In this document: one piece after another, positions 58,965 to 64,000 of the stretch | How the letters are laid out: the number at the start of each line of letters is the position of its first letter | Position numbering within the stretch: position 1 is the first letter of the stretch | Assembly: GCA_004296455.1 (NCBI GenBank) | Contig: AP018280.1 | Location: 5,146,001-5,210,000 of the forward strand | Reading direction: 5' to 3' | From: Calothrix sp. NIES-4101 | Lineage (GTDB): Bacteria > Cyanobacteriota > Cyanobacteriia > Cyanobacteriales > Nostocaceae | Length of the DNA stretch: 64,000 nucleotides | Translations under genes and position numbers: made by a program | Notes under the pieces: generated by a model | Told to the model about the DNA's origin: nothing | Databases searched by the model: none | What the model saw: only the letters and a program-made list of their open reading frames with translations

Positions 58965-60044
58965 CTAACTCCTGACTATTTCCCGATCGCTATAATTTTT
59001 TTCAATCCAGTGACGATAACTGCCCGATAATACTTGCTCAACCCAAACAGGGTTATCCAAATACCATTGAATTGTTTTGAGTAAACCACTTTCAAAGTTT
59101 TCTTTTGGTTCCCAGCCCAAATCGCGTTTAATCTTACTACAATCGATGGCATAGCGGCGATCGTGACCCGGACGATCTTTCACAAAAGTCAGTAGCGAGG
59201 AACGAGACAAACCAGCTTGAGGTGCTAACTGGTCGAGAATTTCACAAATTTTGCCAACTACAGTTAAATTATTCTGTTCGTTATTGCCACCAATATTGTA
59301 AGTTTCACCTAGCTGGCTTTGTTGTAAAACCAAATAAATCGCATCGCAGTGATCTTCAACATACAACCAATCGCGAACGTTTTGCCCATCCCCGTAAATT
59401 GGTAAAGGCTTACCATTTAAGGCATTGAGAATCATTAGGGGAATCAACTTTTCGGGAAACTGACGCGGGCCATAATTATTTGAGCAATTAGTCGTGAGGA
59501 CGGGAAAACCGTAGGTATGGTAATAAGCGCGAACTAAATGGTCAGAGCCAGCTTTTGAGGCAGCATAGGGGCTATTGGGTGCGTAGGGTGTATCTTCCCG
59601 GAATGCAGGTTCGGAGGGGCTGAGGGAACCGTAGACTTCATCTGTTGATACATGTAGAAAGCGAAAGTGATCGCGCTTTGCGGGAGATAATTTTTCCCAG
59701 TGGGTTTTGCTAGTTTCCAAAAGTTGAAACGTACCCACTACATTTGTTTGCACAAAATCAAGCGGGCTGAGAATCGAGCGATCGACATGACTTTCCGCCG
59801 CAAAGTTAATCACTGCATCGGGTTGGTACTGCTCTAAAAGCTGGCTGACTAATGCTGTATCTGCAATATCTCCACGAACAAACGTATATCCCGGATCATT
59901 TTCTAATTCTGCTAGCGTCTGGGGGTTGCTGGCATAGGTCAATTTATCAAGATTGATAATATTAGCCCAATTTTCCTTTCTGGCTTTGAGAATGAAATTG
60001 GAACCGATAAAACCAATTCCACCTGTGACTAAAAATGTTTGCAC
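58965..60044 (-). CDS. rfbB: dTDP-glucose 4,6-dehydratase
   Basis: 359 residues. An extended SDR with the Rossmann motif GGIGFIGSNF, catalytic TDE (STDEVYG) and the YxxxK pair in SPYAASKAGSD. The C-terminal part has NVRDWLYVEDHCDAI and DRPGHDRRYAID, typical of RmlB. It converts dTDP-glucose to dTDP-4-keto-6-deoxyglucose. The rfbC and rfbD genes are not in the window. Confidence 0.97.
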   Translation of the reverse strand: MQTFLVTGGIGFIGSNFILKARKENWANIINLDKLTYASNPQTLAELENDPGYTFVRGDIADTALVSQLLEQYQPDAVINFAAESHVDRSILSPLDFVQTNVVGTFQLLETSKTHWEKLSPAKRDHFRFLHVSTDEVYGSLSPSEPAFREDTPYAPNSPYAASKAGSDHLVRAYYHTYGFPVLTTNCSNNYGPRQFPEKLIPLMILNALNGKPLPIYGDGQNVRDWLYVEDHCDAIYLVLQQSQLGETYNIGGNNEQNNLTVVGKICEILDQLAPQAGLSRSSLLTFVKDRPGHDRRYAIDCSKIKRDLGWEPKENFESGLLKTIQWYLDNPVWVEQVLSGSYRHWIEKNYSDREIVRS

Positions 60045-60197
60045 TGTACCTTCCCCGATTAGTTGCTAAGTAGTTTTTATCTCAGAAGTACGGAACAATT
60101 CAACCCCAATGCCAAATTTGAGGCTTTCGGAAATCGAGATAAAAAATACTTGACAAAAACCAGGGACTCGCTGTTATATTAATTAATGTCAGTGCGA

Positions 60198-60269
60198 TGA
60201 GGCGTCGCCAAGTGGTAAGGCATCGGGTTTTGGTCCCGACATCCCTAGGTTCGAATCCTAGCGCCTCAG
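60198..60269 (+). tRNA. tRNA-Gln (anticodon TTG)
   Basis: A 72-nt cloverleaf. The acceptor TGAGGCG (60198-60204) pairs with CGCCTCA (60262-60268), discriminator G. The anticodon stem TCGGG/CCCGA encloses loop TTTTGGT, anticodon TTG at 60230-60232. The T-loop GGTTCGAATCC is standard. A terminator hairpin follows at 60275. Confidence 0.95.
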
Positions 60270-60274
60270 TAATT

Positions 60275-60304
60275 AAAAGGTAGTCTTTAGAGGCTACCTT
60301 TTTT
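60275..60304 (+). terminator. Terminator after tRNA-Gln
   Basis: A stem AAAAGGTAG / CTACCTTTT with about 9-nt loop, followed by a T run. Confidence 0.8.
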
Positions 60305-60385
60305 GGTTTTATTTTAGGGATTTTGAGTTGGGAATTTTGACAGATACGAAACTCAGACAGTAAACACTGAATTCCCAATCCCCAA

Positions 60386-60865
60386 TTATTTCTCAGCAGA
60401 ATTGAGGGCTTTATCCAGGACTTGACGAGCCTGCTCTGCTTTAGAACGTGCTTCTTGATAGCGGAGATTAGCTTGAGCGAAATTTTTGAGAACCTTAAAA
60501 CCTTCCTTGAGGCGGGAAATTTCTTCCTCACTTACAGATTGGTCGGTAAACAGGATATCAACTGCTTTGCGGATTGCTAAAGCTTCAGCACGCGATTCTT
60601 GAACCTTTAACTTCAGAGTGGCAAGATTACTCAGAATTTGGACAGCTTGAGTAATACCATCTTCGTCGCTAGCACTCTCAATATTTGTTTCTTTCACTTC
60701 AATTAACTGTTGAGAACCAAATCCTTCTTCGAGTTCCGTTGGTAACTTGCCTGAATCCATGAGTTCCATCAACTGATCCATTGCTTTCTCACGGGCTTTG
60801 GCGGAATCTTTACCAGGAACAGTAAGGATAATTTCTGGACTTTGAGCGAGTGTATACTGAACCAT
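60386..60865 (-). CDS. Conserved-type cyanobacterial helical protein
   Basis: 159 residues. The start is a typical MVQYTLAQSPEIILTVPGKDSAKAREKAMDQL. It is highly helical and charged, ending in repeated Ala/Lys/Glu (RYQEARSKAEQARQVLDKALN). No domain of known function seen. Confidence 0.75.
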   Translation of the reverse strand: MVQYTLAQSPEIILTVPGKDSAKAREKAMDQLMELMDSGKLPTELEEGFGSQQLIEVKETNIESASDEDGITQAVQILSNLATLKLKVQESRAEALAIRKAVDILFTDQSVSEEEISRLKEGFKVLKNFAQANLRYQEARSKAEQARQVLDKALNSAEK

Positions 60866-61125
60866 AGTAGAGGCAAAAAAAATCCAGCTTGAAAGCTGAG
60901 GTATTTAATTTTAGCGTAAAACGCCACGCCAAATGTTAATGGTCAATAGTTTTGCGATCGCTTGATGAATTTTGACCAAATTCTGGCTTGTCAAGCTGTT
61001 TTCGCCGCTCTCAGCTATTCGCAACTAAGTATAGATACTTATCTAATTAGTCAAGATATGTAAACTTTTCGCCAGAGGGGGCTTTAATAACTTAAGATTC
61101 TCTTAAGATTTGCAGAAGCGGTACC

Positions 61126-61410
61126 ATGCTAGAAACCAAAACAAAACCAACATTTCCTAAAAGTCGCGACTCAAGCGTAACACGTGCATCTTCTCTGAGT
61201 TCTTCATTAATGCGTCAACTTTGGTCAATAGTTGAAGAGACTCAGACAAATATCCTTCTTAGTTTTAGCGACGCAGAACTCGTACATCAATTGCTCAGAC
61301 AGCTTGAGTTTAAGGGGATGTTGGATACAGAAGAAACGAATATGGCAAGTTCATATCTTTACTCGCGCTTGCTTTTAATTCGCGATTTGGCAAAAGCACG
61401 TTTGGCATAA
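61126..61410 (+). CDS. Small hypothetical protein
   Basis: 94 residues. A Ser/Thr-rich N-terminus is followed by a helical segment LMRQLWSIVEETQTNILLSFSDAELVHQLLRQLE and MASSYLYSRLLLIRDLAKARLA. No known family was recognised. Confidence 0.65.
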   Translation: MLETKTKPTFPKSRDSSVTRASSLSSSLMRQLWSIVEETQTNILLSFSDAELVHQLLRQLEFKGMLDTEETNMASSYLYSRLLLIRDLAKARLA

Positions 61411-61629
61411 GGTTTACAGAAATATTTACAGATTGGAACCTGAAAGTCGGGGGTATTGTTCCGTCGTTAGAAAATGTATTTGTTACAAATTAATAGTTAT
61501 GTTACCAAGACACTCAGTAGTTAAAATGCATCTCTACTGGGTTTCTTATTGCGTGGAAGCAAATTCCACTTGAGAAATCAGGGGGAAGATGGGTATCAAC
61601 TATTTTGTGAAATCTTCTTAGTTGACAGA

Positions 61630-61669
61630 GAGACTTGGAGACTTGGAGACGCGGAGACTTGGAGACGCG
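61630..61669. repeat. Five 8-bp tandem repeats
   Basis: Units GAGACTTG or GAGACGCG in strict 8-bp phase, five copies. Similar 8-bp units recur at 62967-63006, 54925 and inside the coding sequence at 53848. Confidence 0.9.
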
Positions 61670-61693
61670 AAGAAATTTTAATTGTCAGAAAAC

Positions 61694-62719
61694 CTAAACT
61701 CCAAAATCAATGGAATTCAAGACATTCATTCCCGCTTCCGCAAACCTGTTGTAAGCCGCATCTGCCGCATCACTATAATCTACAACCCCAGGTACAACTA
61801 CAGGCGAAGTACAATCTTCTAATAAATAAACTTTTTTCGCCAAACTAGCATCCACTTGTTGAATATCTGTTAACAAATCATCCACAGTCCAGGCAACACA
61901 ATGACTTTTGGCTTGTCCAGCAATTACTACTGCATCATATTCTAAAAGTTGTTGAATCAATCGTGAATTTTTTTGAGCAATTAACTGATTATTAAATCCC
62001 TCCATCACCTCTGGACGTAATACAGAATAATTCTCTGTTAAGGGATTATCACCTTTCATTTCAAATTGTGTTTGGCTATTGCGGGCGATGCAATGGAAAA
62101 ATATAGCCTCCTCCACAGCCGAAACTAAAGCATGTCCAATACCACCTAACATTGAATGATAAGACCAGACAGTCAGGGGATATTTGCCATTTTGTGTGAG
62201 TTTTTGCACATAATGGTAGGCATGTTTTTCTAAAAACTCATAACTATAATTTAAACTAAATGCGATCGCAGGATTAACTTGCCAAATCCCTTGTTCAATA
62301 TCATTTGGTGTAATATTTGTGGCTGCGGGTATTGGGTGTTCTCCATTTTGATTAATCCAGAAAATCGGATGGAATATTTGCATTGCCGTATGGGTATCCA
62401 TCGTTGGTACAATTGTTGTAATTGTGCCTAAATTCCTGTAGATAAACTCACACAACCTTATATTATCTGCGATCGCACCTTTTCCAGACTTGCCGCCGAC
62501 AAATAATTCAAAATCAGGAATGCAAAAGGTATTTTGTACATCAATTAAGAGTAAACAAATACGCCTTTTGTCTGCGGATGCGGCTTGAAGATGATAATTT
62601 TTTGCCCATGCTCGTGCCTCAGTCGCACGTTGTTGGTAAGGTACACGCCAAACTTGACCAACTATATCCGGGTTAAAATGCGGGGGAATGGGCAAGTGAA
62701 TTTGATTTTGAGTCGCCAT
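61694..62719 (-). CDS. Isochorismatase-family cysteine hydrolase
   Basis: 341 residues, longer than single-domain nicotinamidase. A catalytic Asp in LLIDVQNTFCIP and the nucleophile Cys in AGQAKSHCVAWTVDDLL match the isochorismatase/nicotinamidase fold. The N-terminal 45 residues and the extra middle region (VWSYHSMLGGIGHAL) are unassigned. It may hydrolyse nicotinamide or a related amide. The cytoplasmic location is inferred from the lack of a signal. Confidence 0.9.
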   Translation of the reverse strand: MATQNQIHLPIPPHFNPDIVGQVWRVPYQQRATEARAWAKNYHLQAASADKRRICLLLIDVQNTFCIPDFELFVGGKSGKGAIADNIRLCEFIYRNLGTITTIVPTMDTHTAMQIFHPIFWINQNGEHPIPAATNITPNDIEQGIWQVNPAIAFSLNYSYEFLEKHAYHYVQKLTQNGKYPLTVWSYHSMLGGIGHALVSAVEEAIFFHCIARNSQTQFEMKGDNPLTENYSVLRPEVMEGFNNQLIAQKNSRLIQQLLEYDAVVIAGQAKSHCVAWTVDDLLTDIQQVDASLAKKVYLLEDCTSPVVVPGVVDYSDAADAAYNRFAEAGMNVLNSIDFGV

Positions 62720-63127
62720 AATCGCAATAAAGTTTTTCCTTCGCTTTTTCTTTTTGTTCCTTTATCATGGCTCACAAAAAATATTTATACCAACATTCAG
62801 ATACCAAAATTCAGTAATCATCTAAATCTCTTGGGGTTGATTGCAATCGACTGATAAGTAGGAAGGCAGAATTATTTGTTTTCAGCATTTCGACACTTCG
62901 TCAAGCTCAGGGCATCGCAGTACATCGCTACACTCAACCCAGCATCTAATTTACTTTAATTCCACCCATCTCCCCATCTCCCCATCTCCGCGTCACCGCG
63001 TCACCAGCTGTTACTTGCTTTTGGAGAATTGCTATTAGTCACCATTGAGTAAAATGAATCCAACAAGCTCTAAGCCACAAACTCTAATACATGATGGAAT
63101 TAGAGAAACAAATATTAAGTGATATAT
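62720..63127. other. Spacer with repeats
   Basis: Contains a TTCGACACTTCGTCAAGCTC-type interspersed motif near 62887 and five 8-bp units CATCTCCC/CGTCACCG at 62967-63006. No gene seen. Confidence 0.5.
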
Positions 63128-64000
63128 ATGAGTGACATACATTTAATTGCTGAACAAGCCCTGGTAGAAAGACAAAAATTACCGCAGACTTTCGGCGTGG
63201 AAATGTATAAACCCAGTTACGACGGCTTGGGTTTGGCAAATATTGCAGCTTTGGCGGTAGACTTTTTGTGTCCAGAAGCACCAGTGCTAAGCAAGCAGAA
63301 TCCTGTACCGACCTTCAGACCGGAATTACTAGGTGTTAAATCGGTTACAGATGCTTGGAACAGTTGGCGATCGCAAGCACCGATTAAACATGTGGTGTTG
63401 TTAATCTTGGATGCTTTAGGCTACGACCAGTTAATCACATTGATGAATGCAGGAGATACACCGAGATTAGCTGAAGCTTGCAGGAAAGAGCAAGCTTTTT
63501 TTATGCCTGCAACTTCCGTATTTCCCACGACGACAGTCACCGCTTTAACCTCGGCTGCCACTGCTTATGCACCTGCTCAACACGGATTAATTGGAACTCA
63601 CGTTTATTTTCAAGAAATTGGTGGTGCAGTAAATTTAATTGGCTTTCGCCCTAGTGTTTCTCCAACTTCCACACCCTACTTGGATACCCAACTCAATCCC
63701 GATAATTTAATACCAGTGCCGAATATATATCTGCGTATGGAAAAAGCTGGGGTAAATGTGGAAATTATTAATTACTACCAGTTTAAAAATTCTAGTATTA
63801 GCCGGTTTACAAGTGCTGAAAGTAGTGCTGGTAAAGACAATTTTGTGGGATATTTGACACCAGCAGATGCTTTGAGTCAATTGCGATCGCGATGTGAATC
63901 TTTAGTATCCCATAATCCCAGTTTCACGTACCTTTATATTCCCAATATTGATACTTTAGCCCACCGCTATCAACCGTTAAGCCCTAATTACCGGGCAGAA
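63128..64000 (+). CDS. Alkaline-phosphatase-superfamily phosphodiesterase (partial)
   Basis: An ATG at 63128 opens a frame that runs off the window end (291 codons). Residues near 95 have the metal Asp of VVLLILDALGYDQL and the nucleophile region SVFPTTTVTALTSAATAYAPAQHG. A second metal motif is near the end, NIDTLAHRYQP (D-x3-H). This is typical of type I phosphodiesterase/nucleotide pyrophosphatase proteins. It has no signal peptide visible. The 3' end is outside the window. Confidence 0.85.
   Translation, partial: MSDIHLIAEQALVERQKLPQTFGVEMYKPSYDGLGLANIAALAVDFLCPEAPVLSKQNPVPTFRPELLGVKSVTDAWNSWRSQAPIKHVVLLILDALGYDQLITLMNAGDTPRLAEACRKEQAFFMPATSVFPTTTVTALTSAATAYAPAQHGLIGTHVYFQEIGGAVNLIGFRPSVSPTSTPYLDTQLNPDNLIPVPNIYLRMEKAGVNVEIINYYQFKNSSISRFTSAESSAGKDNFVGYLTPADALSQLRSRCESLVSHNPSFTYLYIPNIDTLAHRYQPLSPNYRAE

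Noticed and set aside
60100-60531. 143-codon minus-strand frame
   Set aside because: It crosses the tRNA-Gln and overlaps the 3' end of the helical-protein gene in another frame; shadow.

Overview
The window looks like chromosomal DNA of a filamentous, probably heterocystous (Nostocales-type) cyanobacterium. The evidence is the very frequent HIP1 octamer GCGATCGC, short 8-bp tandem G-rich repeats between genes, a cyanobacterial-type LexA, cyanobacteria-specific families (DUF1400-type hydrolase, PDZ/radical-SAM/DUF512 protein, Asr1405/Asl0597-like protein, GHL10 protein) and many small MITEs. Gene order is mostly single genes or short operons on both strands, with long AT-rich spacers.

Layout. 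1-4596: a NACHT NTPase gene with C-terminal HEAT-like repeats, broken by a 161-bp MITE and by an IS66-family element; removing both with one target-site copy each restores one open frame. 5193-23549: mostly housekeeping or envelope genes (glycosyltransferase, zinc ribbon, zinc dehydrogenase, J-domain-like protein, DUF1400 hydrolase, lumenal pentapeptide protein, purK, uppP, radical SAM protein, GHL10 protein, response regulator with a degenerate EAL domain). 23798-28822: an intact HTH-NACHT protein, a HEAT-repeat protein, a CbbX-like AAA ATPase and a small exported protein.

29049-40210 is the most distinctive region, a DNA phosphorothioation (Dnd) island. dndC, dndD and dndE lie on the minus strand, divergent from dndB. 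A second minus-strand group follows: a 57-residue ORF, a second SMC/Rad50-like ATPase with a Cys-x-Cys hook, and a Dnd-associated protein 4-like gene. Upstream of these lies a DEAH helicase of the kind annotated as phosphorothioation-dependent restriction enzyme. No dndA and no recognisable dndFGH set is present, so the restriction half appears non-canonical. lexA, with its own LexA box, is the next gene.

41335-64000: argF, tRNA-Thr, a DMT transporter preceded by two CIRCE-like elements, a PhyH-like dioxygenase, a thioredoxin-like ferredoxin, glcF, an LpxB-related protein, an M23 peptidase, an LD-carboxypeptidase with an in-frame repeat insertion, two nested MITEs, pgm, a lipoprotein, a second identical copy of the 161-bp MITE, rfbA-rfbB, tRNA-Gln, an isochorismatase-family hydrolase and the start of an alkaline-phosphatase-superfamily gene cut by the window end.

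Taken together, the window combines ordinary cyanobacterial metabolism and envelope genes with three defence-type loci (two NACHT genes of different architecture and the Dnd island). Mobile elements are active enough to have inserted recently: every element examined closely still has intact target duplications.
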